Positions 17,231 through 26,712 are shown, counted from the first letter of the stretch. The stretch: 64,000 bases of DNA from Microbulbifer elongatus (GCF_021165935.1 NZ_CP088953.1:2651501-2715500); one strand, 5' to 3'. Made by a program: numbers and translations. The notes: a model not told the origin generated them from the letters alone.

Positions 17231-18145
17231 ATGAATACAGATTCGCTGAGAGCGAGCGATCCCGATCTTGAGCAATCGCTTAAGAAAAATGAACATACAC
17301 TGGTGGTGATGGATCCGAAGGAGTTTGTCGATTTCATTGTTCGTCAAAAGCTTCGGAGCGGTATGTCAAGAGAAGAAGTTTCCGAATGGATGGACTCTGT
17401 CGTAATGGAATCGAAAAAGATTTCTTCAGCATCCAAGAAGTTATGGCAGGAAAGCAAAGGCCATTTGAAATCGTATGGCTCATATGTCCCCGCTTTGGCT
17501 GACACAAAAGTACTTGCGGCACTTGCCTATGACATGCACAAAGGTGGCGATGTATTCAGCACATACCAGATAAAGACCTATTCGGGTCGATCGTACGTCA
17601 TGTTTAAGGGGTATTCCCAGCTAAGGTCTCAGCTTACGGGGACTAGATATTTGGCAAATAATCCTAAGGTCGTGAGCCTTGGCGTCGGCAAGCTGGGAGC
17701 CGCAAAAGCTATTAAGGGCGGGCTGGTGTTCTCCGTCGTTTTCTCCGTGGCATTTCACTCGATTGAGCAATTGCTGAATGACCGAGCTACATGGCACGAT
17801 TTTGTGGCAGGAGTTTCAGTTGATGTGGTGTCTGCTGTGGCCGGTAGTGCCATTGCCTGGAGCACAGTCTCAACAGTTGTAGGTGCTGCTGCGATGGCGA
17901 CGATAGGCCCCATTGCTCTGGTTGTTGTGGTTGGTGTTGGGGCGACTTACGCTCTCAGTACTATCAGTGAGAACTATGAACTTTCTAAAAAATTGTCTGA
18001 CCTTCTCAAAACTGCAGAATCCAGAATGATTAACAACCTTGAGCAGGTTCAGCGAGAAACGCGTAGAGGTCTCAATTATATGGATGAAGATCCGATTGGC
18101 TTTATGCATAGGCTCTTTGGAATTCCATATTTGAGGTTTCAATGA
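17231..18145 (+). CDS. Putative membrane-acting toxin/effector
   Basis: 304 residues, AAGGA ribosome site upstream. The first 150 residues are soluble and charged; residues about 160-260 hold three long hydrophobic stretches (GGLVFSVVFSVAFHSI; SVDVVSAVAGSAIAW; ATIGPIALVVVVGVGATYAL) rich in Gly, Ala and Val, as in pore-forming colicin or type VI effector domains; then a helical tail ending HRLFGIPYLRF. It overlaps by ATGA with a small membrane protein of immunity type. The toxin reading rests on architecture and pairing, not on a recognised family. Confidence 0.5.
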   Translation: MNTDSLRASDPDLEQSLKKNEHTLVVMDPKEFVDFIVRQKLRSGMSREEVSEWMDSVVMESKKISSASKKLWQESKGHLKSYGSYVPALADTKVLAALAYDMHKGGDVFSTYQIKTYSGRSYVMFKGYSQLRSQLTGTRYLANNPKVVSLGVGKLGAAKAIKGGLVFSVVFSVAFHSIEQLLNDRATWHDFVAGVSVDVVSAVAGSAIAWSTVSTVVGAAAMATIGPIALVVVVGVGATYALSTISENYELSKKLSDLLKTAESRMINNLEQVQRETRRGLNYMDEDPIGFMHRLFGIPYLRFQ

Positions 18146-18711
18146 CTACTGCCCATATCTCCGAGAGTAAAGCGCAAGGGTCAACACCGCCAAAATCAAT
18201 GATTGCTTTGAATGTCGGTTTGTTGGCTTCCTGTGTGACCGCGCTTATTTACTTCCGTGGCCATGCGTTTATTGACGGGATCAGCCGAGTAAATGATGGT
18301 CACATTTATGTTTCGATTTCTAATTGGGATATTCCCGTTTTCATTAGTATTCCTTGCTTCTTATCAATTATCGCAATCCTGATACTGCGGCTCGTAGGTC
18401 GTGGGGCGGAAAGCACTGTTCAGAAATTACTGAAGTTTTCTTTTGTCGCTGCCCTTATCGCAATAGTGGTTCGCCTCCCAATCGGCTACCTTAATTCTAC
18501 TTATATGTACTCAGCGGGATACTCGCCATGTTGGGAGCTGTCGTCTCCATCATTAATGGCTCCAACAGTCTGGGTGTCGAATTCTGGGTATTGTCTCCCG
18601 GAGGCTGCTGGCGTAAGAGGGGAGGTATTAGAGTGGATTGATGCTCAGTTTAGGTCAGGTGTGCGCCCGACGCCTAGAGAGGTGGCACGCGAAGTCAGCA
18701 AGCTTAGATAG
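18142..18711 (+). CDS. Putative immunity membrane protein (DUF1240-like)
   Basis: 189 residues, translationally coupled (4-nt overlap) to the putative toxin. Three TM segments: ALNVGLLASCVTALIYF, IPVFISIPCFLSIIAILIL and FSFVAALIAIVVRLPIGYL, followed by a Cys-containing external part (SPCWELSSPSLMAPTVWV ... GYCLPE) and a soluble tail. The layout resembles DUF1240-type small inner-membrane proteins that often sit beside toxin-like genes. Likely role: protects the inner membrane from the preceding protein (inferred). Confidence 0.5.
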   Translation: MTTAHISESKAQGSTPPKSMIALNVGLLASCVTALIYFRGHAFIDGISRVNDGHIYVSISNWDIPVFISIPCFLSIIAILILRLVGRGAESTVQKLLKFSFVAALIAIVVRLPIGYLNSTYMYSAGYSPCWELSSPSLMAPTVWVSNSGYCLPEAAGVRGEVLEWIDAQFRSGVRPTPREVAREVSKLR

Positions 18712-18810
18712 TTTTCGAAGAGTAGTTGGCAGCGTCATTTCCGATGAGAATTGACCTGCGGGTATGGGTGGTGAGGGACTTTGCGTTGGCATATCAGTAC
18801 GTTCCTGGCC

Positions 18811-18909
18811 CTATGTGGCACCCAACCTGCCGGCGGACGGCGGCCTGGCCAGCCCGGGTGGCTATGTGATGGACTCCCGGCCGAAGCCGATGCGATCAGA
18901 ACAAGGGGT
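18811..18909 (+). pseudogene. polB: polB remnant (three colinear blocks)
   Basis: 18811-18883 matches polB 15196-15268 with only two mismatches in 73 bases (VAPNLPADGGLASPGGYVMD). Directly after come 14 bases matching polB about 15725-15738 (one mismatch) and 13 bases identical to polB 16214-16226. The blocks keep polB order and are joined by two internal deletions. The short blocks are weak alone; their order makes them convincing. The end of the LysR gene runs antisense through this remnant. Confidence 0.8.
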
Positions 18910-19782
18910 AGCGTTGTTTCGCAGGTGGGTAATGAATGCGGATATCAGCGGACGAGCCTGATTCTCCGGGGAGCAGACCCAGGCAAACCGTCTGTCCAGA
19001 TCAAGTGGGGTATCGAGTGCGATCAGGTGCCCCGCTGCAATCTCATCGGAAATTGCCAGCGTGGACAAACAGCCGATGCCCAGTCCCGCGCGTACCGATT
19101 GCTTGATCGCTTCGTGCCGAGGCAGTTCCAGGGCTAGCGTTGGTTTGATTCCGGCCAGCTGCAGTGCCGCTTCCACTACCGCACGGGTACCAGAGCCTGC
19201 CTCTCGCAGTATCCAGTGCTGCTTCTCCAGCAGTGAAGTAGGGATCTCTTTGCATTGTGCCAGCGGATGTTGCGGTGCACTGAATACCGTCAAGCGGTCC
19301 GCGCGCCAGGGGACAATATCCAGTGTGGGGTGTAGCGCCGGGCCTTCAATCAGGCCGATCTGTGCCTGTCCTTTTTCCACTCGACTGATAACCCCGTCGG
19401 TATTGGCGATTTCAAGGTGGGCGGTGACGTCGGGATATTGCGCCTTAAACTTGGCGATGAGTGCCGGTAACAGATAGCTGGCTATCGTGACACTGGCGAC
19501 AATGCGCAGTTTACCGGCAACTTTCTGAGCATCTGGCTGGGTGAGGCTGTCGGTTAGCGCCAGTATCTGCCGAACCCGCGGCAGGATGAGGTGTCCTGCT
19601 TCGGTCAGCTCCAGCTCTCGCCCAACCCGGTCAAGAACCGTAAAACCGAGGGCGCGCTCCAATTCCCTGATTGCCTGGCTGGCCGCGGACTGGCTGATGG
19701 CCAGCTCATCTGCCGCCAGCGTAAGGCGCCCCAGCCGCACCGTAGCCTCAAACAGCCGCAGTTGTCTGACACTATTAATCAT
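18862..19782 (-). CDS. LysR family regulator, YeiE-like
   Basis: 306 residues. N-terminal winged helix (LRLFEATVRLGRLTLAADEL, SQSAASQAIRELERALGFTV) then a periplasmic-binding-like effector domain from about 90 to 290. It is divergent from a YeiH-type transporter 94 bases away, the same pairing as E. coli yeiE-yeiH, so it likely controls that gene. Oddity: its last 15 or so residues (TPCSDRIGFGRESIT) are encoded by the antisense strand of the polB remnant, so the native C-terminus was replaced by rearrangement. The effector domain itself seems complete. Confidence 0.88.
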   Translation of the reverse strand: MINSVRQLRLFEATVRLGRLTLAADELAISQSAASQAIRELERALGFTVLDRVGRELELTEAGHLILPRVRQILALTDSLTQPDAQKVAGKLRIVASVTIASYLLPALIAKFKAQYPDVTAHLEIANTDGVISRVEKGQAQIGLIEGPALHPTLDIVPWRADRLTVFSAPQHPLAQCKEIPTSLLEKQHWILREAGSGTRAVVEAALQLAGIKPTLALELPRHEAIKQSVRAGLGIGCLSTLAISDEIAAGHLIALDTPLDLDRRFAWVCSPENQARPLISAFITHLRNNATPCSDRIGFGRESIT

Positions 19783-19876
19783 TAGTTCAGCTTATCTCTT
19801 GAATCAGATATATCCATTTTAATTAAATTACCTTTCGGCATAAAGTCATCTCTAGAAGTAATAAGGGGAGAGTTTG

Positions 19877-20854
19877 ATGCTGGTTCGATTGCTGATGATT
19901 GCCGTAGCGGCGCTGATACTGGCGCGAAATTCCGTGCTCAGTGCGCTCGGTCTCAGTGCATTGCCGTTGGCAATCCTGATTGGGATGATCTGTGGGAACC
20001 TTGTTCGTTCTGAGTTCAGCGGCAGGGATACCGCGGTGTTGGTGTTTAGTCAGCAGCAGGTTTTGCGACTTGGCATTATCCTTTTCGGCTTCAATATCAG
20101 CTTTCAGCAGATTGCCTCAATCGGCTACCAGGCCGTCTTGTTGGACATCCTGGTGATTGTAGTGGTCCTCTCGTTGGGGATCTTCGCCGGTGTGAAACTG
20201 TTCCGGTTGCCGAGAGAGCTTGCCGTGCTCACGTCAGTGGGCAGTGCGGTGTGTGGTGCGGCAGCGATCATGGCGGCGGAGCCGGTGGTCAAGGCAAAAG
20301 AGAAAGACGTGACAGTTGCCGTCGCGACGGTGGTGGTCTTCGGCACTCTGGCAATGTTCACATACCCGGTTATCTACCGGTTTGCCGATATGGAGCCGTC
20401 CGCTTTTGGAATCTATATCGGCAGTACCGTGCACGAGGTAGCTCAAGCCGTGGCGGCGGGGGAATCAGTGAGTGCGGAAGCCATGAACGCTGCAGTCGTG
20501 GCCAAGTTGATCCGCGTAATGCTGCTGGCGCCGGTGGTGATTGCGCTGAGTATGCTGATGTTCCGGAATACCGCTGACACTGGCGAAAAACGCCCGGTCC
20601 CCATTCCCTGGTTTGTTTTTGGTTTTATCGCAGCCGCGGCATTAAACAGCGTTCTTGTTCTCCCGGAAACAGTGCTCGACGGACTGAAGTTCTCTGCGCA
20701 GATCTGTCTTGCGGTGGCGATGGCTGCGCTCGGTTTCAAGACACGCTGGGCCACTATTCGCCATGTGGGTGTGCGGCCCCTGATTCTGTCGCTCCTGCTG
20801 TTTCTCACTCTGATGCTGGGAGGCTTTGCACTAAACCTCTTGTTCTATGGGTAG
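19877..20854 (+). CDS. YeiH-family putative sulfate/anion exporter
   Basis: 325 residues; ATG 19877 has AGGGGAG six bases upstream. About ten hydrophobic helices. Family landmarks: LPLAILIGMICGNLVR near the N-terminus, LRLGIILFGFNISFQQI, VLTSVGSAVCGAAAIMAAEP, and FGIYIGSTVHEVAQAVAAG. This is the UPF0324/YeiH family, annotated as putative sulfate exporters; the substrate has little direct proof. Divergent from the LysR gene. Confidence 0.88.
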   Translation: MLVRLLMIAVAALILARNSVLSALGLSALPLAILIGMICGNLVRSEFSGRDTAVLVFSQQQVLRLGIILFGFNISFQQIASIGYQAVLLDILVIVVVLSLGIFAGVKLFRLPRELAVLTSVGSAVCGAAAIMAAEPVVKAKEKDVTVAVATVVVFGTLAMFTYPVIYRFADMEPSAFGIYIGSTVHEVAQAVAAGESVSAEAMNAAVVAKLIRVMLLAPVVIALSMLMFRNTADTGEKRPVPIPWFVFGFIAAAALNSVLVLPETVLDGLKFSAQICLAVAMAALGFKTRWATIRHVGVRPLILSLLLFLTLMLGGFALNLLFYG

Positions 20855-20995
20855 GCCGGTTGCTGCGCCGGCCCCGGAAGTCGCGCCTCGGGGAAAAGGA
20901 GATACTACGTTTCGGCACGCCGAAGCTGTCAGCTCTGCAGTTGTACCCTGGCGGTGTAGAATGCCCTCATTGCCCACTACTGGAGACCGCGCGCC

Positions 20996-21916
20996 ATGAA
21001 TACCACACCCGCATTCTACCCAATCGGTACTCCCGGCACGCCCTGGAGCAATGTGGAGCGCGTGCAGTGGCTTTCGCGACAGGTCCGGCGGCGCAGTTAT
21101 GAATCCGAGGTGGTGAGCAAGATCAAAAATCTGGGTGGTCGCTTTGACCTGGAAGAATACGGACGCCTCGAATACGGCGACGAACGGTTTCCGCTACTGG
21201 CCATTCGCAGTCGCAACTGGAAGGACAATCTGCCGGTAGTGTTGGTTACCGGCGGGGTTCACGGTTATGAAACCAGTGGTGTTCATGGGGCATTACAGTT
21301 CGCGGATCAGTATGCGGGGAAATACCCGGATCGGGCCAATCTGCTGATTGCTCCGTGCGTCAGCCCCTGGGCCTACGAGCGTATCCATCGCTGGAACCCG
21401 AACGCCATTGACCCGAACCGCTCTTTTTACAAAAACAGCCCGGCGGAGGAGTCGGCGGCACTGATGCGACTGGTGGCCCCGATTCGCGATCGCGTCCTGA
21501 TGCATATCGACCTGCACGAAACTACGGATACCGACGAAACCGAATTCCGCCCCGCACTGGCCGCCCGTGATGGCAAGCCATTTACCCCGAGCGGTATTCC
21601 CGATGGTTTTTACCTGGTGGACGACAGCGAGAACCCGCAGCCGGAATTTCAGCAGGCGGTGATTGCAGCAGTAGAGAAGGTCACCCATATCGCCCCGGCG
21701 GACGACAATAACGAGATCATCGGCTCACCGGTCGTTGCTCGCGGCGTTATCGAGTATCCACTCAAGCAGTTGGGCCTGTGTGCCAGTATCACCAACGCCC
21801 GCTATAAAACGACCACTGAAGTCTATCCCGACAGCCCTCGTGCGACACCCGAACAGTGCAACACTGCACAGGCTGTAGCGGTGTGTGCGGCCGTCGAATA
21901 CATGCTGTCACACTGA
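20996..21916 (+). CDS. M14 family zinc metallopeptidase
   Basis: 306 residues, no signal peptide, so cytoplasmic. Zinc site: GGVHGYETSG (His and Glu ligands) and HIDLHETTDTDE (third ligand), with NPNAIDPNRSF as the substrate-binding Asn-Arg segment. It belongs to the aspartoacylase/succinylglutamate desuccinylase-like M14 branch and should cleave a C-terminal residue or an acyl-amino acid. Stands alone, downstream of yeiH by 141 bases. A deleted, diverged copy sits at 16716-17024. Confidence 0.82.
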   Translation: MNTTPAFYPIGTPGTPWSNVERVQWLSRQVRRRSYESEVVSKIKNLGGRFDLEEYGRLEYGDERFPLLAIRSRNWKDNLPVVLVTGGVHGYETSGVHGALQFADQYAGKYPDRANLLIAPCVSPWAYERIHRWNPNAIDPNRSFYKNSPAEESAALMRLVAPIRDRVLMHIDLHETTDTDETEFRPALAARDGKPFTPSGIPDGFYLVDDSENPQPEFQQAVIAAVEKVTHIAPADDNNEIIGSPVVARGVIEYPLKQLGLCASITNARYKTTTEVYPDSPRATPEQCNTAQAVAVCAAVEYMLSH

Positions 21917-21938
21917 ACGCTACTGGGGGCAGCGTAGT

Positions 21939-22850
21939 TTAGTATGTAATTGTCGCGGTAATGGTGTCTTGGTATGTTCCTGTTGGCTTTGCGCTCTGCA
22001 GGGGTACGCGACCATAGACAGTGAGTGATTGAGTGTTGCCGTTACCGGTGCTGCTTAGGGTAGAGCCAGCTGTGTCTCCCCAGATCTGAGTGCGGGCTGC
22101 GTTCTGGTAGAGTTGATAATCAATTGTGTCTGGACCAAGCTGCATTTTACGGTGGTTTATATCCCCGTTATTCCCGCCGTCGAGCGCTATGGTGTAAGCA
22201 CCGTTCAATGTGCAGGTTACCGACAGATTACTACTGGCATCTGTTTGCGCGATACTGGTTACGTTCCCGAAGTCGAGGGGGGTTGCAGAAATGGTGCAAT
22301 TCGGTTCGATTTCTAATTGTGCTGTCATGCTGTCTGGCAGGTTGTACACCGAACTGATCGAAGAGCAGCTCTCCAGGGTTAACCCTTCCCGCACTTCAAT
22401 ACCGTTCAGCACCGACTGATACAACCCAACTGGTTTACCGGTTTGCCCTGCAAACAGTCGTCCATACACGGTTGTTACCTGCGTGCCTCCGAGCAAAGTG
22501 AAGTCCACGGTGAGCTGCTGATTCCCAGATACAGTGCCCCAAATTTGGGTACGCGCCGCATCGCGAAACAATTGATACTGGACGTCATATCCGCTACTGA
22601 TCATGCGACGATCTGAAACAGACAGACCGCCACTGCCCGTGGGAAGGCTAATACATACACGTCTCAACAGCAGACTTCCCAGTGGGGGGCACTGCACGGT
22701 GATGTTCGCGGTTACATCGACCTGTGAGGTTGGTAACCCGGCCATAGTGCCGAAGTCGAGAGTCGGTGATACGGTGTAATTGCATGCCTGTCCCCAGCAA
22801 TTTGATCCTGCGACTAGAAGAATCAATAGTAGAGTGCGCTTAACGGTCAC
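21939..22850 (-). CDS. Spore coat U domain protein, two domains (tip adhesin of Csu-type pilus)
   Basis: 303 residues with signal peptide (RTLLLILLVAGSNCWGQA). Two repeats of the SCPU fold: residues about 20-160 (CNYTVSPTLDFGTM ... VYGRLFAG) and 170-303 (NCTISATPLDFGNV ... LTVYGRVPLQSAKPTGTY). A two-domain SCPU protein at the end of an archaic chaperone-usher operon matches the CsuE tip adhesin position. Start overlaps the usher stop by ATGA. It attaches to surfaces in biofilms by family analogy. Confidence 0.82.
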   Translation of the reverse strand: MTVKRTLLLILLVAGSNCWGQACNYTVSPTLDFGTMAGLPTSQVDVTANITVQCPPLGSLLLRRVCISLPTGSGGLSVSDRRMISSGYDVQYQLFRDAARTQIWGTVSGNQQLTVDFTLLGGTQVTTVYGRLFAGQTGKPVGLYQSVLNGIEVREGLTLESCSSISSVYNLPDSMTAQLEIEPNCTISATPLDFGNVTSIAQTDASSNLSVTCTLNGAYTIALDGGNNGDINHRKMQLGPDTIDYQLYQNAARTQIWGDTAGSTLSSTGNGNTQSLTVYGRVPLQSAKPTGTYQDTITATITY

Positions 22851-25267
22851 GGGGACGCCTCACAGTATTCGGGTGACCGTTGAAGGCGTACGAACGCGGG
22901 TTCCGGTGTGGCACTGGGGTGAATGATATAGTGACAAACGAGCGTTTTCTCGTGCACCTCGATGCGGGCCCCCAAAGAAATATCGTCCAGATAAATTTCG
23001 CCACCGTAGCCTACCGGTAAACTATATTGTTCACCCGCCTGGTAGAGTGTGGCGCGGCTACCGGCTTCCAATTTCCGACCAGATTGATTCATGAGTGCGA
23101 CAATGGCGGGCTGTAGCTGCGCAACTGGAAATACGACAAGCTGACCCGCATGATCGGCAGGGATTGCGAATTTTTCCAGCTCGGTGATTCGTACATTTGC
23201 GGCCAGTTGGTCGGGGTCAATACCGATCTTGTTACGCTGCCAGCCACGTAAATCCGGAATGAGCAGGTAGCCTTTGTCATCGGTGTGGCCGTAGATGCGG
23301 TTTTCGTTCAGAACGGGAATATTCTCCATGCCGGTGTAGACCAGTGCGAATGCATCGTGGATTCGTCGGCTTGCGATAAGCCGTTTTTCCATAATGGCGA
23401 TACTGCCGCCCGCTTCAAAGAAATAGCCGCGGGCACCGCGATCCCAGTCGATCCCGCCGCGTGCCTCAATATAGCGGCCACGGGTTTCCACTGCAGCCTG
23501 GCCATATCCGCCGTCGGAATCGCCTCCTTGAAGCCACCAGCCCCATCCCCCGTCATAGGGAGCGGTTCGTCGCAGTTGCGCCTGCGGCTCAGTGGAGCCA
23601 CCACTGCGACGCTGGGCGCCGACCGCGAGGTAGGCCAGATCCTCCAGTGGAATACTGAATGTCAGATTGCCGCCGGAACCGGTGTTGTCATCCTGAAAAA
23701 GCGCGGCGGAGATTGATAGGCGCCGGCCAATGTTTTGTGTCCAGCTGACACTGTGGGTACTGTTAAATTCCTGTGGTAGCAATTGGTCGCGGTGGTCTCT
23801 TCGACGCAGGTAACTGTAGGCGAGGTTACCACGGCCTACCTGCAGCCAGGATGTGACGCGGTCCTGAGCGTTGAGCCAGTGCTCCGTCAGGGTTCGGTCG
23901 GTATCCAGATCAGCCAGGTCGTAATACCCGCGAGAGCGGCGCACAGATTGCACATCGATTCCGAATGTGGGGCCTATCCATTGATATCCGAGGCTGTATT
24001 GGAAGCCGGATCTAGGGGAACTGTGGCGGGGGTGGGTGTCACTATAGGCAACGGAGGCCGAGACCAGCCCCCAGCGTGTATCGGGGGACCATACGCCGCC
24101 AATCCCCGTGAGTGAAAGATCCCGAGAGAGCTCGGTATGGGCCTCAAATGTAAAGGCGTCGGAAATGCCGTGTAGCCAACTCGCACCTGCGACTGCATAG
24201 TTGCCGTAATCATCCCAGCCGCCCTCGAAATCTGTGCGCAGTACTCCCACCTCAAAACTGAAATCACTGAGCCCAGGAGCGAGACGCCGGTGATCGACAT
24301 AAAGGGGGGCGCTGGTTTCCGATGTTCGACCCAACGCATCGGTAACTAGCAATGTTGCGATCCCAGCGCCGCCGATTCTGGGTAGCGTGTTTAGAACAAA
24401 TGGTCCGCTGTCTACGGCTTCGTCGTATTGCAGAATGTTGTTGACGTAGAGTTCAACCGTTGAGGGGAGTGCCGCACTGCCATCGAATTGCGGTATCGGT
24501 AATGTGATCAAGTCTGGACGTACGTCAAAATTGCGTCGCCACTGAATGCCGGCCATACGCACGGGACGTGACCAACGATGGCTACCACTAATAAAGTCGC
24601 CGACACTCCAGGTCCACATTCGTATCGGGTCACTGTAGGTCCAGTAGCTGTCTAAGCGGCGATACCCAACGGCTTCTTCACCGCTGCGAGTAACCCCGGC
24701 AATCTGAAAGCTTCCAAGGTGACCAAACCAGTTTAAAGTTGTGCCAAGAGAAGCCGAACTATGTTCCTGCCAGTGTCGGCTGTAAATATCGTATCCGATG
24801 AGTATCCCGTGATCTCTGCGTACTTCAACCGGCGGCGGTGGTTGGTAGCCAAGGTGCTGACTGTGACGGAGCCTCGCGGGTGCGTGGAGAATCAAGGATT
24901 GAGTCGGGACATCGTAGCGATAGGACAGACCGGCCAGAGAGTCCAGTGGTATCCATTGGGATGCGCTCTCCTCTGGCGTCGTGATTCCAATTGCGAGAAG
25001 ATCTTCGGCTAAGACAAAGAGCCTGTTCTCGCGAAGTTGCACATGTACGATCAACCCCGTGCTGAGTTCGTCATAAAAAGCTTCCAGATAAAGGTCCTGG
25101 GCGGGACTTGCAATTGTTGGAAGGCTGTCGGCGGCGAGCTGGTGATGGTTGAGTGTAGGTATTGCTTGCGCTTTGACAGCGAGACTACTGCCAATCAAGT
25201 AGAAAAACGTGCGAATTAAGCAGGTACCCAGCTTGTTATTGCAGCGGGATGGTACTGGGTTGGCCAT
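22847..25267 (-). CDS. Fimbrial outer-membrane usher (CsuD-like)
   Basis: 806 residues. N-terminal domain (DLYLEAFYDELSTGLIVHV, LAEDLLAIGI), a barrel with plug (LPSTVELYVNNILQYDEAV, GPFVLNTLPRIGGAG), and C-terminal domains with HTDDKGYLLIPDLRGWQRN. It threads chaperone-bound pilins through the outer membrane. It overlaps the chaperone gene by 31 bases upstream and the adhesin by 4 downstream: one operon. A start slightly further in is possible. Confidence 0.9.
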   Translation of the reverse strand: MANPVPSRCNNKLGTCLIRTFFYLIGSSLAVKAQAIPTLNHHQLAADSLPTIASPAQDLYLEAFYDELSTGLIVHVQLRENRLFVLAEDLLAIGITTPEESASQWIPLDSLAGLSYRYDVPTQSLILHAPARLRHSQHLGYQPPPPVEVRRDHGILIGYDIYSRHWQEHSSASLGTTLNWFGHLGSFQIAGVTRSGEEAVGYRRLDSYWTYSDPIRMWTWSVGDFISGSHRWSRPVRMAGIQWRRNFDVRPDLITLPIPQFDGSAALPSTVELYVNNILQYDEAVDSGPFVLNTLPRIGGAGIATLLVTDALGRTSETSAPLYVDHRRLAPGLSDFSFEVGVLRTDFEGGWDDYGNYAVAGASWLHGISDAFTFEAHTELSRDLSLTGIGGVWSPDTRWGLVSASVAYSDTHPRHSSPRSGFQYSLGYQWIGPTFGIDVQSVRRSRGYYDLADLDTDRTLTEHWLNAQDRVTSWLQVGRGNLAYSYLRRRDHRDQLLPQEFNSTHSVSWTQNIGRRLSISAALFQDDNTGSGGNLTFSIPLEDLAYLAVGAQRRSGGSTEPQAQLRRTAPYDGGWGWWLQGGDSDGGYGQAAVETRGRYIEARGGIDWDRGARGYFFEAGGSIAIMEKRLIASRRIHDAFALVYTGMENIPVLNENRIYGHTDDKGYLLIPDLRGWQRNKIGIDPDQLAANVRITELEKFAIPADHAGQLVVFPVAQLQPAIVALMNQSGRKLEAGSRATLYQAGEQYSLPVGYGGEIYLDDISLGARIEVHEKTLVCHYIIHPSATPEPAFVRLQRSPEYCEASP

Positions 25268-25961
25268 TTAGCAGTGTTTCCAGTCGCATTGGGTGCGTGG
25301 AATCCGCAACAGGTAGATGACTATCCTCTGGAAGCGTCCAAATCCTACGACTACCCGGCAAAACGTAGCCAAGTAGCCCTGCACTGAGTGGCAACTCCCA
25401 ACCGAAACTATCAATTAATTGGGTGGCGCCCAGCTGGGCGGCACGACCACCAGAATTGACGCACTCCAGTGCCTTTAAGCTTCCGTCGATTCTGCAGGAA
25501 AGCTTGGCAGGGCGGGCGTCAGTGGCACGCACAAACAGCGGTAGAACATATCGCATTCGGACGCTAACTTTCGTATTGTTGTCATTGATCGGCGCTGGTA
25601 ATTCATCCACTACCAGCCGGAAGTTATGATCCTTCTCTATAGCCGGTGGCCCTAGCCTAACGATACGTACAATCTGCTCTGCACCGGGTGCGAGCTGAAC
25701 AATGGGTGGGCTTGCAACAACCGCATCACTGGGCGTCAGTTGATCTTCGCCATCGACCTGTTGCCAGTGAAATATCCGCACCTGTGCAGAAAGCTGCGCA
25801 TCGCCGGTATTTGAGAGCCGTAAGCGTGAGGCTTTAGCACCAGCGCCGATTTGAACCATTATTGGGCCCGCCTGAAGCTGACCTTTGGCGAGTGCCGATA
25901 TGCTAAACAGCACTGAGATGAGTACCGCAATCCACCGATTAAAATGTCGCTGAACCCACAT
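25236..25961 (-). CDS. Periplasmic pilus chaperone (CsuC-like)
   Basis: 241 residues with a signal peptide (IAVLISVLFSISALAKG). PapD-like double Ig fold: GPIMVQIGAGAKASRLRLSN at the start, LAPGAEQIVRIVRLGPP as the G1/F1 donor region, and VRMRYVLPLFVR in the conserved hinge. It caps pilin subunits by donor-strand complementation. One base after the pilin stop. Confidence 0.88.
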   Translation of the reverse strand: MWVQRHFNRWIAVLISVLFSISALAKGQLQAGPIMVQIGAGAKASRLRLSNTGDAQLSAQVRIFHWQQVDGEDQLTPSDAVVASPPIVQLAPGAEQIVRIVRLGPPAIEKDHNFRLVVDELPAPINDNNTKVSVRMRYVLPLFVRATDARPAKLSCRIDGSLKALECVNSGGRAAQLGATQLIDSFGWELPLSAGLLGYVLPGSRRIWTLPEDSHLPVADSTHPMRLETLLNGQPSTIPLQ

Positions 25962-25962
25962 C

Positions 25963-26448
25963 TCAGAAGGTTGCTGTTGCCGTGATCGTGGAATCGTAGG
26001 TACCTGCGGGCTTGGGGTTTTGCCCGGGACCCGTCAATCCATAGACGTCAAACGAATCGGCGCCGCCGGTACTGGTGAAATCGATGGTAAATGTTCCAGT
26101 GCTTCCGTCGCCCAGAATTTCCGTATTCGCTGCGTCGCGATAAAGGTTGAAATCGATGGTGTTGGTACCGTCGTCCATTTGCCGAACGGCAAATGTACTC
26201 GTTCCGCCGGTGCCTGCACTGAAGGCCACGCTCACCGGTGCTATGCCGGAGCAGGTCACGGAGCCGGTAGTAGACCCAGAAATCGAAGGTGTCAGATCAT
26301 TGACTGTGCCGAAGCTCAGATCGTTTACCGAAATGGTACAGTCGTTCTCAATGGTAATCGAAACTTCGAAAGTGGTTGTATCGGTCGCAGAAAAAACCGG
26401 TGTGGAAAGCAGTAAGGCAAAAAACGAAACAGTTTTCTTTTTATTCAC
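25963..26448 (-). CDS. Spore coat U domain major pilin (CsuA/B-like)
   Basis: 161 residues; GTG 26448 chosen because GAGG lies five bases upstream and a signal peptide follows (KKTVSFFALLLSTPVFSA). Single SCPU domain: ENDCTISVNDLSFGTVNDL, SGSTTGSVTCSG, DFNLYRDAANTEILGDG, and the end GTYDSTITATATF, the donor-strand partner region. First gene of the four-gene pilus operon. The frame also allows ATG 26496. Confidence 0.82.
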   Translation of the reverse strand: MNKKKTVSFFALLLSTPVFSATDTTTFEVSITIENDCTISVNDLSFGTVNDLTPSISGSTTGSVTCSGIAPVSVAFSAGTGGTSTFAVRQMDDGTNTIDFNLYRDAANTEILGDGSTGTFTIDFTSTGGADSFDVYGLTGPGQNPKPAGTYDSTITATATF

Positions 26449-26712
26449 AATAACCTCAGCTGTTTTGAATGCTGCTGGAAAATTTTTATGCAGCATAAAA
26501 TCTAGCCTAACTATGCGAGCCTATATAGCTTGTCGTAAAAGGTTGGCGGTTAACTTAACCTGAGTTGATGTTCAAGACGTCACCTTTGTGATTCATCTAT
26601 GGCTCTATCTGATACATGCGTATCACTTTGGTCGCAGAAATTATCGCCGAACGAGAGTTGGGTTATTCTGATTGAGCGATCTACAATTATCTGCCACATA
26701 TAGGTAACTGCG

